Below, one piece after another: positions 31,729-63,714 of a stretch of DNA of 64,000 bases (position 1 is the first letter of the stretch; every line of letters starts with the position of its first letter). The position numbers were made by a program, and so were the translations under genes. The notes beneath the pieces were generated by a model. That model had not been told where the DNA came from and ran no database searches. It saw nothing but the letters and a program-made list of their open reading frames with translations. This stretch comes from Lamellibrachia columna (taxonomy: Eukaryota; Annelida; Polychaeta; Sabellida; Siboglinidae), in NCBI GenBank assembly GCA_963662155.1, contig OY759268.1, forward strand, positions 7,234,701 to 7,298,700, written 5' to 3'.

Positions 31729-34700
31729 TCAATCAGTCTTAGAAATGTGTGTCAGTAGATGTGTCTTCAATGCTGGCATCGTCTTCATTTGAGCTGCGCA
31801 GCTGTGGCACCTGAAAAATAGATAATTGTTGATAATTGGAATTGTTGTTACAATGCACTAATGTCTATGTCTGAATACATAATCACCAGGGGCGCTGGGT
31901 ACATCAGCCCTAACATATCGACATAGTAAAATGTGGATTTAAACTTTGTTCCAGTTGCTGCCTCATCCAACAATAAGTATAACTACATCGGTGCTAACGT
32001 CAGTAAGCAAGGAGGAGGCGGGAATGACATTGTTAACAGAATTCGTAAAGCTAGGGTATCCTTCATGAAGCTGAAGCAAATATGGAGTTCAAATATATAC
32101 ACATTGAGATCTAAATTTAGGCTTTTTAACACACTTGTTAAATCAGTGTTGTTGAATGGAAGAGAAACATGGAAAATAAATGAAGGAGACAACAGAAAGT
32201 TTGCTAAAAAAAAAATTTCAAGTGCTTAAGATGAATCCTACAAATTTTATGGTCGTAAGTTGTATCAAATCGAGATATTCTTGCAAAAACAAAATTGAAG
32301 ACAATCACCACCGAGGTTAAGTTAAGAGGATGAAAATGGGTAGGACATATCCTACGAATGGACAAAAACAATGTGGCGATCAACTATAGAAAGATGCATA
32401 CTGGGATGGAACAGCTGGAACGAAGCCAGAAATGTAGCAGCATCTTAACTTCTTTCTTATTTGAAACATATTAATTTACACTGTTTTTTGCGTGGAAGTA
32501 TTTTGCAGTGGGATGGATGATAATCTAGGAATTCTCTATCAGAACCTACGAACATTCTTAGCTAATTTGTGACATAATACGCTTCCAGATTATCACCCGT
32601 TGAGAACTCAGACATATGGTAGACAAAGGCAAATCTTGTTAAATCTTGTTAAACTCCTCTAACGTGGCCACCCAAGTGACTGAGATAAGTGGCCGGATTA
32701 TAGAGGCTGGTCAGGTATATAGAGGTCAAGAACGGACAAAAAACAGACTGTCAGACAGTGGTCGTTTTCAAGGTGTGGCTGTTTCTGACAAGAGGGGTTC
32801 TACTATATGTTATTTTACACTGGTCAAAACATATTAATTAGGCCCAGCTGCAGATTAATTATATGGAGGACACAAATTAATTATTTTAATGTAATTGACA
32901 TGGAACATGAGAAACAGATCACAATATCTGTACCTTAGATCCCTCTTTAGGATTTCCTGATACTTAGTCGTGTCTACTTGTATCTTTCCTTGCTCCTCCA
33001 GCATTTGTATGACTTCTGCAAAAAAAATTTAACAATATGTTTAGCAGACATTTAACACAACATGATATCATAACTGACTTAAATAGAAAGTTGTTGCTCT
33101 ATTCAACAAATTATTCAGTGTCATAATTAATAGTTTGCCTTGTTTTGCCTCTAATCCACATAAAATGAACCAATTTTCGTGGAAAAAAATTAAGAAAGGT
33201 TTGATAACATTAATTGAAAAATATGTTAAATGACAATCTGACTTTTCTCAATCTGGAAGGGTGAATTGCACTAAGACACGTTGTGGTGACAGTGGACGTT
33301 GTGGTGACAGTGGGTGACAGTGGACGTTGTGGTGACAGTGGACGTTGTGGTGACAGTGGACGTTGTGGTGACAGTGGACATTGTGGTGACAGTGGACGTT
33401 GTGGTGACCGTGGACATTGTGGTGACGGTGGACGTTGTGGTGATGGTGGGCGTTGTGGTGACAGTGGACGTTGTGGTGACAGTGGACGTTGCAGTGACAG
33501 TGGACGTTGTGGTGACAGTGGACGTTGTGGTGACAGTGGGTGTTGTGGTGACAGTGGACGTTGTGGTGCCAGTGGGTGTTATAGTGACAGTGGGTGTTGT
33601 GGTGACAGTGGGTGTTGTGGTGACTTGCCTGTTGAGTCAATGAAGTATTCTGTGGTGAACGAGTTCCAGTGTTTCTTCGTCTTAAGACACGGCGAGTCAA
33701 AGTCCTGACTGATGATGTGTAGATGAACATGACTGCAACATATTAACATAACTAAAATTAAACTAAGGCAAACGAACATGACTGCAACAAAAGAACATGA
33801 CTGCCTGCAGCAGAAACCGATTTGGTCATCAAGTATGATCGAGATATTGGTATTTTGATTCGAATGTCATGTACCCAATGTGTTTGCAAGCATTTACCCA
33901 TCAGTATTTGGAACTATATGAAAACTGAACAACAAGGTTGGAAAGAATTATGATTAAAAAAATATATTTAATTTTGTTTTATTATTTGATGTATACCTGA
34001 GTCTTATCAGAGGGTACATGATTTTAGACTGGTAGAACATTATATATACCAGTAATACAATTATAATATAGGTTGACTTAAAGGAGCAACATAAATGTCA
34101 CTTAAAAAAATATTGTATCAGAACTGTCAGCCGTATTATCAGTGCTAACATTTACCTGCTGGAAAAATACAACCACTTTTAAACCTTAGCAACTTTGTCC
34201 TGTTTAATTGTAAACTCAGAAATATGACCATCAAACAACTTTAGACCCTACTAGGATGAACAACTACCACCCTGTCTCAAACCTCAAAGTTTCCTCAGTA
34301 AGACATTGGAGTGAGTGGTAGTCAAACAGCTCTCCACATTCATGGCTGAAAATAATCTTCTTGACAAATACCAGTCAGCCTATCGTGCACAACACAGTGT
34401 AGAGACTGCAATACTAAACATTCACAACGATCTACTGCAGGCCATGAACTATGGTAAGATTTATCTTGTGTTACTAGACATATCTGCAGCTTTTGACACT
34501 GTTGACCATCCTATACTTTTATCCCACATGAACAGCTACTTCGGAATCGGTGGTGTTGCACTTGATTGGTTCCAGTCATACTTGAGTGACAGAACATGCT
34601 GTGTGCACATAGACAATGTAACATCTGACACATCACAATTAATGTATCGACTCCCTCGGGGCTCTGTCCTTGGGCTGATACTTTTCTCCATGTTACCGTT

Positions 34701-37700
34701 ACCCACTGCTGACATCGTCAGGAAGCATGGCTTCAATTATCACTGATATGCTGATGACACACAAATATACCTATCAGTCGATCCCACAGAGACAAACGTT
34801 AATGATGCAGTAGAGCAAATCGAAGCCTGCCTTGATGAGCTATGTCAATGGATGATGCGGAACTTCCTGAAGTTGAATGAAGGAAAGACAGAATTCATCT
34901 TCGTCAGCATCAGGAATCATCTTTGATGAGAACCTTTCCATGGATAAACACATCACTGCTGTATCCAGAGCTGCCTGTCTATTAATTTGAAATCTAGGCC
35001 TGATTCGCAGGCACACCAGTCAGCCTGATTCGCAGGCACACCAATCAGCCTGATTCGCAGGCACACCAATCAGCCTGATTCGCAGGCACACCAATCAGCC
35101 TGATTCGCAGGCACACCAATCAGCTAGATGCGGAACTACTCACGCTTCCATCACCTCTAGACTAGACATGAGCAATTCTCTGCTTCATGGCCTCAACAAA
35201 TCACAAGTACCTACACCACCTCCAGCAACTACAAAACACTGCTGATAGATTGGTCACCCTCTCCAGGAAATTCACACACATCACACCTACACTGGCTACC
35301 AGTCGAACAGAGAATTGTCTTCAATATCTGCACACTTCTGTTCAAGACAATCCATGGTGTTTCTCCGACCTACTTGTGCAACCTTTTTTAACAATATATG
35401 TGCCAGCCTGTGACAATCTGCATTCAGAAGAAAAGCTGCTCCTTGTAGAACACAAAGCTAAACAGTTGTGGGGAGCACGATCTTTTATTGGTTTGGAATG
35501 CACTTCCAAACAATATCAGAGCTACCGCAATGATCGACACCTTCAAAACAGCCCTGAAAACATCTCTTCAAAAAAGACACTCGGACATTTCATACTGAGA
35601 CAATGACTTTTTTATTATACTAATGTTCTTTCTAAAATATTTGTGATGAGTTTTGCAATTTTTATTATACTGATTTTATACTATCTATGATAATGATTTT
35701 AGATTATTTATTATATTAATCTTATAATAGTTATTGATTTTTCAAAAAGCTCTGATAACAATTCTATATTATTTTGATAATGATCTTATAATATTTACTG
35801 ATTTTATGATATATATGATACTAATTTTGTAGTTCCTTAGGCCATCAATATTATTAGAAGGCATGTTGTGGCCGGCAATGACCTGTGAGGTCATTGCTTG
35901 TTGAGAGGGCGAATTAGCACCTGTCAAGGACTCGGTGTATTGCAACTTGCCAGTGTACTCTAGCCAAACTGCATTGGTACCACTCTATACCAGTGCAGAT
36001 GGTCTCACTTGAGTCAACATACTGAAATGGTAACAACTAGTAGAAGTGTTTGTTTAAGGTGGACTTTATCTCAGGGCTTCAGACTTGAAAAGATGCTGAC
36101 TCTTGAAGTTTAGTTTTTGGGGCTTTACTGCATTCAGTATGCAGAAATGTGTTAAACGTCATCAATGGATACCAAATAAAAAAAAATTAATGATTTTTTG
36201 TGTGATTTAAATTATGGTTTAAATCAATGATTTAAATCAAACAACTCTGCTGAACAACTCTTTATATCTGACAAACGTAATAGATTATATATAGAAAATG
36301 GATTTAAAAACTTGACATCTGGTCAATATATAAAAATGATCTCGCACAATGCCACAAAAAACAAAATAATGTTGTAATAGTACTCAAATCAGTTAATTAA
36401 GAGAGGTTAACTGTCCATACACAAAACATAATCAATAAATATCTCTGGTGATAACACAAATGATACTGTTCATGACAGTTCTATTACTCCAATTAACTAG
36501 ATGAAATGTACATATCATAATTACACCTAGTGTGGTGGGCACCCAAATGGCAGAAGAGTGTGCTGCCATGATTGCTTTGTGGTAGCAACGCTGTAGCCCT
36601 GACCATGAACTGTGACATGGCCCTTACTAATTGCACTGGATAATACAAGATGGATGTTTTCTTGGTGCTATAGTTATATACAGTCTGTTTATGGACAATT
36701 CATAGGGACACAGATACAGCCAATAAGTGTACATCTGTGTGCGTTTCCACTGTTATACCATCATACATCCAAGATACAATAGTTAGATATTTAAGACTTA
36801 CCTCATGCTTGGTATTGCATGATAACCATATCGAAAGGATAGTTTTGTGTTCAATCTGCAACAAGACGCAAATTAAAAAACAATGTGCCTATTAGTTTAA
36901 TCATGTGTGGTTAAATGGTAATGGCACAAATCTCATAATTGTTAAACAATTTAGGATCAATCTAAGCCCTTTACGAATATACGTGTGAATACCCACTCAA
37001 TGTATATGGGAAGTATTCAGCCATTTTAGTGTTCTGTATAATGCCAATGATCATGTTTCAGCAAGGAAACCTGACCTAATCTAAATGGTCACTCGTCACT
37101 TATTTCCAAATGTAGCAAGCTGATATGATCCAAAATAAGTTAATTTTAGGCCATTCATAAGTCACTTACTTGTCAACCATGTTACGTCCCTCCTCAGCCA
37201 TATGTTTGAGCAAGGGAACCTGCAATTACACAACATACCCATACTGTAACATGACTGTGTGTATGTGTGTGGGTGTGCATGCATGTGTTGCATGCATACA
37301 TACTAAGTCTAAGACTTACAATTCAATATTGAAGACTTGAATATTAAATGTACAGATAATCTAAAAATATAAAGTACCTAAAAAGAAAATATATGTCATG
37401 ATTGTTTTATTTGTTTATGATTACATTCAAAAAATAAATAAATAAACAGTAAATAAATAATAACTAACTACAATTAAAAATACAGTGGCACATAATCAGA
37501 ATGGTAGTTGTGATACTTTAAATCTGTCATCCAAATAGAGAATTTGTCAAACCTGTACTTTAGTAAGACTCTTCAAATTGGTAAAATTTTCTTTTGGTAG
37601 AACCAGGAAGTGATATTGAGCCTACAAAAGGAACAAACAAAACATTTCATGCCTGTATCACTGAAACTATTTGCTTTATACTACTTGTGTTTCACAGTCA

Positions 37701-38294
37701 GCAGGCCTTGACATTAAACTTTGTATCAAGTGGCCCAAGCTGCTACTAAATATCAAAATATAAGCCAGACATTCAACATAATTTAACAAGAAACATAATA
37801 TTTGCTGTTTTGAGTTGTTAAAACTGTGATGGATGTTTTCACAGTAGATTCTATTAAACCGTCAGCCTAGGCTTTACCCATTGGCATTGGCATTGTCACC
37901 GAGTAATGTCATACAACTTTCAGTCAAGAGATTCTTGAACAAGTGTAACTTCATTATGCATGCTATGTCCACTTTTAACGTTTCCTAAATATATGACAGA
38001 TCATTTGCATAATTGTAAATTTATTAACAAATGCATTCGAAAGCGTTCAACGTAGCCCTGGTCCAGGTGAAGGCATAAATTCACGTAAGTATGGTAGAAC
38101 CGTTCCACACAAAACGGGCGTCAATTTGGAACCTTGGGGTATTTGTCTTTGATGATGACGATTTTATCGTCGGCAAAAACGTGTAGCTTAGGATCGTCAA
38201 TTGACGTTTTCAAGCCGGCACCCCAAAAGTTTGTCGATGCGGGCTTTTTGAGTTGTGGACGATCGCCTTCACACATGTGTCGTTTTGCAGCCAT
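31729..38294 (-). CDS. APTX: Aprataxin (HIT-type DNA adenylate hydrolase), short form
   Basis: Aprataxin removes AMP left on 5' ends when DNA ligation aborts, acting in the nucleus in single-strand break repair. Coding exons in transcript order: 38133-38294, 37553-37621, 37170-37219, 36802-36855, 33629-33732, 32934-33015, 31729-31810. They total 603 nt (200 aa) in frame. Seen features: a basic N-terminus, then [20 protein letters not shown] and IKDKYPK (HIT start); [18 protein letters not shown]; the catalytic HIT triad [27 protein letters not shown]; and a terminal C2H2 zinc finger (C-x2-C-x12-H-x3-[10 protein letters not shown]...HLLTH). The FHA domain of the vertebrate long form is absent. 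MAAKRH at 38294 is chosen as start; an in-frame ATG at 38387 is possible. Intron 1 has a weak donor (GTTCCA). Intron 5 must use GCAAGT. SUCLA2 starts about 0.7 kb downstream on the same strand. Confidence 0.93.
31915..32460 (+). mobile_element. LINE fragment, RT C-terminal region, in APTX intron 6
   Basis: The translation [20 protein letters not shown] then [38 protein letters not shown] matches the YLGA...GGGxxDIxxRIxKARxxFxxLKxIW...LLYGxETW pattern of non-LTR RTs. After a frameshift, a diverged [13 protein letters not shown] (GHVLRMDKN equivalent) follows. Inserted antisense to APTX. Confidence 0.82.
33276..33627. repeat. 18-bp minisatellite abutting APTX exon 5 donor
   Basis: About 19 copies of GACAGTGGACGTTGTGGT (plus strand). 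On the APTX sense strand the array begins at intron position +5, right after GCAA of the GC donor. His-rich and Gly/Val-rich open frames over it on both strands are by-products of an 18-bp unit. Confidence 0.93.
33627..33628 (-). other. GC splice donor of APTX intron 5
   Basis: The exon 5 end and intron start read ACAG|GCAAGTCACC. Joining to the TTGCAG|AAGTCATAC acceptor at 33015 gives STE-VIQML in frame, matching the aprataxin alignment. The nearest GT (4 nt on) would shift the frame. GC with AAGT following is the usual context for GC-AG introns. Confidence 0.8.
34240..35620 (+). mobile_element. LINE fragment (CR1/Rex-like) in APTX intron 4
   Basis: The RT reads [52 protein letters not shown], a mutated [13 protein letters not shown], then [15 protein letters not shown] after a stop, and [16 protein letters not shown]. 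Past a deletion come RAACLLI, GLIRRHT (expanded, see next entry), [18 protein letters not shown] sequence, and [14 protein letters not shown] in another frame. It is antisense to APTX, with several stops and frameshifts. Confidence 0.88.
34999..35123. repeat. 25-bp minisatellite inside LINE
   Basis: Five copies of CCTGATTCGCAGGCACACCA+ATCAG lie exactly where an intact RT would read once through LGLIRRHT. Confidence 0.9.
35855..36060. repeat. Dispersed repeat, copy 1
   Basis: This resembles 44450-44640 in the same orientation: a TGGC(C/T)GGCA(A/G)TGA segment, TTGTTGAGAGG, then a shared GGTACCA...CTGACTTGAGTCA-type region. It follows a LINE fragment in both places, so it may be the LINE 3' UTR. 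Type uncertain. Confidence 0.45.
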
Positions 38295-40414
38295 CTCACT
38301 TTTACCACCGCCGATTTTGCTACGCAAAGTGAAAAGGTAAACTACTGCACGGTCCCTACGCCACCACATGGTACAAACTGGAACCATAAATGATCAGCAT
38401 ACGGAGTGCTAAATCGAGTGCTACCGCACTATTTATCAGGGCCGTATATTCAGTCCATTTCTAAATACATTTATATAGAGGAGAGGATGTCGGTTCTTTT
38501 AAAATAAAAAGTAGATCCTTTTGGGTTATCACATTGTGAATATTATGTCAATATAATCCACCTCAGACACATCCTCGTTTTGTCGTTATTAACAACTAAA
38601 GTGTATCCGTTAGACTCTCTGGTGTCCGTAGGCCGTCCGTAGTGTTAACGTTTGTATACGCGTACTGACCAATCAAAAGACGTTTCATTGAATCATTGTA
38701 AACAAAGGATTTTGTAAACAATTTAATGTACAATCGGTCAACTGTGGCAAACATCTGCCGAAGTTTATAACTTTATGCGTAATATCATAGCATATAAATG
38801 AAAAGGTATAATCAGCTATCTATAACCAGTACGGACAGTTGCTATGTATTCAGCTTCCTCCAATATCGCTCGGAATGATATTGAATGGACACCTACCAAG
38901 TTCAAGTGTCATTCATTGTGCAGGAGATCGGGATTCTAAATCACCTACAATTAAGTTGTTGATTAATGATTAAAAACGATTCTCTGACAAAATCCCATGA
39001 CGGGCCTAAATCATTCAATGTGAAAAGTGGACAAAATCCAAAACTTCAAATACATGTGTTTTTAAACATTGTTTTATTGAACTTATGACAGTGTTTTGAT
39101 CTCATTTATTTAACTAGTCTCTGTTTCAGTCTTTGAACTCCAAAACATGGACCTTCCCAAACTAGGAGTATTATATAGCCATAAATAATAGCTTAGCAGT
39201 AAATAAATACAAGCATACAATATGGTATTGTGGATTTTTGTCTGCTATTCACAATGTGGGATTTTGGATTGTGGGATTTTGTCTGGATACAATTAACATT
39301 GTATTTGTAAAATATCACGTTCCATTTTCAGGATAATAATTTTGAGATTTCAAATAAACCATGTGTCTTATTCAAATTAGTTATGAGTGTGATCGTGTGG
39401 TTTTTGTCAAATTATTTTTATTGATTTCACTAACACCTGAGATTAATGTGTTTTTAGACTGGAGTAAACTGGTGATTTGCCATTTGATCCTCTGTGACCA
39501 GTGTAAAGGGTAGGTATGGACTGCTTAGACAGCTGCACTAATGGATGTGTGGTCAAACGCATTTACATTTAAGTCCATTTTATGAAGTTCAATGGGCTCT
39601 CTTTAATATAATCACGTATAATAAAATCAGCTGTTTCCTAAAATCTAAATGGCTCGGGAAGTATCATTCCCTATTCTCGCTATGTTAACATTTTGACAAT
39701 ATATCGGTGTATTTGACATGAAAAATTATACATTGTACAGGTTAATTGGTAAAACATTACATAAATAGAAATATTATTGAAGGTAGATTTTGCAATGTGT
39801 ACAATATACATTCACTTCAACATTATTCTACATTAATTTTTATTTATTTACTAAAGTGAATCAGCCGCTTAATATAATCAAATAGCTCTGGCTCAAAGTG
39901 ATTATATTAAGTGGAGTGAACATTCCACTGTATATGGAATTGCATCTGAAAATGTTCAGTCAGATAAATTTGCTTCAGTATTTGGATGAGATGTATTTGA
40001 CCCATGTCTGTGTTGTACTGTTGGTATGACTACGGCTTGGTCAGGGTCATAACTAATCCAAACCAATGTTGCCAATGAGGTAATAAAGGAAAAGCAAACA
40101 GCTACAAGCACTTCTCTGGAAACTGCACAGAAATAGGAATGAGACCACATACAGGCATACCAAGTAACTTTTGTAATTGTTGCATGCTAATTGGCTAATA
40201 CAGTAATTTAGGGTAAACTACTGTCAGGACTAATATAAATCTACTAAAATTATAACAGTGCAGCTATATGCGTAATGCAAGACTCTTAACCCTAATAATC
40301 AATGCATTAATCATTAACTAATCATTTGCACAAATGGGTGGATGTACTAATTTGGAAATTCTACTACATGTCATATTAGCAAGATTTACTACATGTAATA
40401 TTAATAATATTTAG
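38295..40414. other. APTX-RCBTB intergenic region
   Basis: The two genes diverge from here (APTX minus, RCBTB plus). A CCAAT motif lies at 38669-38673, about 380 nt upstream of the APTX start. No TATA box or first RCBTB exon could be identified. A short sequence at about 40060-40125 (GGTAATAAAGGAAAAGCAAA, then CAGCTACAA) recurs at 42310-42345 on the other side of the 43-bp array. Confidence 0.4.
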
Positions 40415-42040
40415 CAAGGCCGCCATCCAGAGCTGCAAGCTCCAGATGGCAAGGGACAAGGAAGCCATCCAGAGCTACAAGCTACAGATGGCAAGTGGTC
40501 AAGGAAGCCATCCAGAGCTACAAGCTACAGATGGCAAGTGGACAAGGAAGTCATCCAGAGCTACAAGCTCCAGATGGCAAGGGACAAGGAAGCCATCCAG
40601 AGCTACAAGCTCAAGATGGCATGTGGACAAGGAAGCCATCCAGAGCTACAAGCTACAGATGGCAAGTGGACAAGGAAGCCATCCAGAGATACAAGCTCCA
40701 GATGGCAAGGGACAAGGAAGCCATCCAGAGCTAAAAGCTCCAGATGGCACGTGGACAAAGAAGCCATCCAGAGCTACAAGCTCCAGATGGCAAGTGGACA
40801 AGGAAGCCATTCAGAGCTACAAGCTCCAGGTGGCAAGTGGACAAGGAAGCCATCCAGAGTTACAAGCTACAGATGGAAAGTGGACAAGGAAGCCACACAG
40901 AGCTACAAGCTACAGATGGCAAGTGGACAAGGAAGCCATCCAGAGCATCAAGCTCCAGATGGCAAGGGACAAGAGTTACAAGCTCCAGGTGGCAAGTGGA
41001 CAAGGAAGCCGTCCAGACCTACAAGCTCCAGATGGCAAGTGGACAAGAAAGCCATCCAGACCTACAAGCTCCAGATGGCAAGTGGACAAGAAAGCCATCC
41101 AGACCTTCAAGCTCCAGATGGTAAGTGGACAAGGAAGCCATCCAGAGCTACAAGCTCCTGGTGGCAAGTGGACAAGGGAGCCATCCAGAGCTACAAGCTC
41201 TAGATGGCAAGTGGACAAGGAAGCCATCCAGAGCTACAAGCTCCAAGTGGCAAGTGGACAAGGAAGCCATCCAGAGCTACAAGCTCCAGATGGCAAGTCG
41301 ACAAGGAAGCCATCCAGACCTACAAGCTCCAGATGGTAAGTGGACAAGGAAGCCATCCAGAGCTACAAGCTCCTGGTGGCAAGTGGACAAGGAAGCCATC
41401 CAGAGCTACAAGCTTCTGGTGGCAACTGGACAAGGGAGCCATCCAGAGCTACAAGCTCCAGATGGCAAGCCTACAAGGAAGCCATCCAGAGCTACAAGCT
41501 CCAGACGGCAAGTGGACAAGGAAACCATCCAGAGCTACAAGCTCCTGGTGGCAAGTGGACAACGGAGCCATCCAGAGCTACAAGCTCCAGATGGCAAGTG
41601 GATAAGGAAGCCATCCAGAGCTACAACTGGCAAGTGGACATGGAAGCCATCCAGAGTTACAAGCTCCAGATGGCAAGTGGACAAGGAAGCCATCCAGAGC
41701 ATCACGCTCCAGATGGCAAGTGGACAAGGAAGCCATCCAGAGTTACAAGCTCCAGATGGCAAGTGGACAAGGAAGCCATCCAGAGTTACAAGCTCCAGAT
41801 GGCAAGTGGACAAGGGAGCAATCCAGAGCTACAAGCTCCAGATGGCAAGTGGACAAGGAAGCCATCCAGAACTACAAGCTCCAGATCACAAGTGGACAAG
41901 GAAGCCATCCAGAGCTACAAGTGGCAAGTGGACAAGGAAGCCATCCAGAGCTACAAGCTCCAAGTGGACAAGGAAACCATTGGCTTACCGAGAGTCCAAC
42001 CATTTTTCATCTATGTTTATTGGCCTGGTCTTAACTGTAG
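40415..42040 (-). repeat. 43-bp minisatellite built from a LINE-B 3' end
   Basis: About 36 copies of a 43-bp unit (ACAAGGAAGCCATCCAGAGC + TACAAGCTCCAGATGGCAAG + TGG) span 40415-41985. About 34 bp of each unit is the reverse complement of the LINE-B 3' terminus (GGCTTCCTTGTCCACTTGCC...). At its right edge the last unit runs directly into inverted LINE-B sequence (CATTGGCTTACCGAGAGTCC, to about 42040). The long open frames across it (up to about 300 codons, several frames) are repeat artefacts. Confidence 0.92.
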
Positions 42041-42462
42041 CAAGTCTTGCATGGATCATGGATGATAATATGAGGTAAAATGCAGCAAGATAAACATATG
42101 ACTATGAAATGTGTTAAAATCTGTTTTCAGACATTGCATTAGAATCCTAGTTGATGTATTTGCGATTATTTTGTTACATCTGTTTGCACTAACTGCACAT
42201 TTCCTTGTAGTGGAGACAACGAATACAGATGCATGGTGTGAAATATAAGTTAATAGATTATTGGTGATAATTATTGCACATGTTACATATGATGCAACTG
42301 GTTTCTGCCAATGGGTAATAAAGGCAAAGCAAACAGCTACAACCATTTCTATTATTATTGCATATGTTACATATGAAGCAGTTTATCAAACACATGATTA
42401 CTGGAAATGTCACAAGTGATAATTTTTATTGCAGTAAGAAGTTGGCGACATATGATGAAATA

Positions 42463-61703
<19,241 letters not shown>

Positions 61704-62740
61704 CGGCGGACGGCCGTGCTGTGTCCAAGCCAGCAGTAGGATGATGCGCGTTCAACAATGTTTTTTTTCCAGTGCCAATGGATTGTAGCCTGACATTGTG
61801 CTTATTTGACTTAAGCCTTTTCAGTTGTGTCACTATACATCCTGCTTTTGTCACACCTGCTCTCTACTCTCCCTCGTGTGTTTCTCGGCTTTCTTTATTC
61901 CATTTGACCAACTGTCTCGTATTTCAAACGTCGTTCTGAATTACTGTTATGAACCCATTACATTTTGTTCATATTTCAATAGTTTTACTTGTTACCAGTT
62001 CCAACAACAAGTATGCTAGTATTCCTCTAGGTGTGTTAAAACTGTCTCGGGCATGCGAGAGTAGTTTTCTTCAAATTTTGTCGGTCGAATGTAACTGTTA
62101 ACACCTGAGACGCCGTTTCGGATAATAATTAGTGTTCCGTGTGTTTTATTTATTCGTAATGCCCTGCTCAATTCGGCAGTATGCCAGTGTCAGTATTACT
62201 GCGCGAGTTGTGACGTCGCAATGCTTACGGCGGCGGTGAACAGTCTGTGCTTGCGTTAATCGGCCTTTAGAAATAGCTCGGACTCTGCATGATAACTACT
62301 ACAAAACGTTTGTTTGTTCGCTAAGCTTTATTGCTACAGTTAACTTGTTTGATAGTCGATTTTAAACGTTAGTTATGCATAATATTTCCGCCGCGTTATG
62401 TACTAAAGAATTCTCGCGATCTCTAATTGGCGCGGTGGAACCATGTGCATGTATAAATATCGTTATTTATTTGACAAAATATTGCTACAAGTGGTTATCA
62501 TAAACGGCAAACTGTGCATTTAACTATCTTAAGTTGGCCACTGTAGTGTTTTGAAGGTACGTAGAAAACATTACCGTAATGTTTGCTACGCCGGAACTGT
62601 GCCCCCGCGCATGGTACGTTGGGTTACCATGGAATGGCGTATTCACGTACCCAAGGTACGTGAGTAGTATTTACAAAAACAAAGAGTCTCAACTTACTGC
62701 TGACAGTTTACAGTGATGTGTCTTAGTGTCTTGTCTCACA
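61704..62740. other. 3' flank of RCBTB
   Basis: This presumably holds the 3' UTR. No AATAAA is found close to the stop. No further gene is recognised. Confidence 0.4.
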
Positions 62741-63265
62741 TTTTATAATGTACACCGAGTGTACGTGTAAATGCAGTGGTTATAGCGTACACTCGAATGT
62801 ACGTGTAAGTTATGTGATAATGTACCCTGGAGTGTACGTGTAATTGCGTTGATAATAGCGTACACTCGAGTACAGGTGTAAGTGCGGTGATAATAACGTA
62901 CACGTGACTGTACGTGTAAGTACAGTGATACTAACGTACACTCGAGTGTAAGTGCGGTGGTAACAACTTACAAGGGGTGATAATAACGTACATGTGACTG
63001 TACGTGTAAGTACAGTGATACTAACGTACACCCGAGTGTAAGTGCGGTGGTAACAACTTACAAGGGGTGATAATAACGTACACGTGACTGTACGTGTAAG
63101 TACAGTGATACTAACGTACACTCGAGTGTAAGTGCGGTGGTAACAACTTACAAGGGGTGATAATAACGTACACGTGACTGTACGTGTAAGTACAGTGATA
63201 CTAACGTACACTCGAGTGTAAGTGCGGTGGTAACAACTTACAAGGGGTGATAATAATGCTTTCGT
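62740..63265. repeat. 90-bp minisatellite with CGTACAC palindromes
   Basis: Four 90-bp units (from about 62888 to 63247) contain GTACACGTGACTGTACGTGT and GTACACTCGAGTGTAAGTG, preceded by shorter units from 62745. The unit is a multiple of 3, giving a 158-codon open frame on the minus strand that I regard as non-coding. Confidence 0.93.
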
Positions 63266-63669
63266 TTCGTTGTTACGTCGCGACAATAGGCAATTGTATT
63301 TATATTGTTACTTTGCATGCCTCGGCTCGTACTGCTCGTACAGCTCGTACAGCGACTTGTGTGAAATAATAACAATTTCGCTGCGATTATAATAATGTTC
63401 ATGAATATCTGCATGTAAGTATTAATTTATAGTAAGCTATAGTAAATTGTAGTAAATTATCATACATTATTGTGGCATGTATGTTGCGCCAACAAATCTA
63501 AGGATATATGGGAAACGATCGTTGCATTTGGTAACAGTGGTCTCTTGCGTGTTTTACAAAGACACGTGTAGAACGTATTTATTAAAAGTGTCAGTCACGA
63601 TCGATGTTGTTATTTATGAATAACTATTCTAATATTCAATATGTTAATTGTATTTTGGGCGCGACTGAA

Positions 63670-63677
63670 CGCGCGTG

Positions 63678-63714
<37 letters not shown>

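Noticed and set aside
33248..33730. His-rich (minus) and Gly/Val-rich (plus) open frames
   Set aside because: They are translations of the 18-bp minisatellite; only 33629-33732 on the minus strand is a real exon (APTX exon 5).
38121..38387. Upstream in-frame ATG for aprataxin at 38387
   Set aside because: The extra 31 residues (MVPVCTMWWRRD...) show no FHA or other conserved feature; MAAKRH is the more likely start, though the longer form is not excluded.
40446..42078. Overlapping open frames of 220-317 codons (SYKLQMASGQGSHPELQ repeats)
   Set aside because: By-product of the 43-bp LINE-B-derived array; several frames are open at once and the unit is antisense LINE 3' end.
62810..63286. 158-codon minus frame (LLSPLVSCYHRTYTRVY repeats)
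   Set aside because: A 90-bp unit is a multiple of three, so it stays open by chance; no start context, homology or splice signals.
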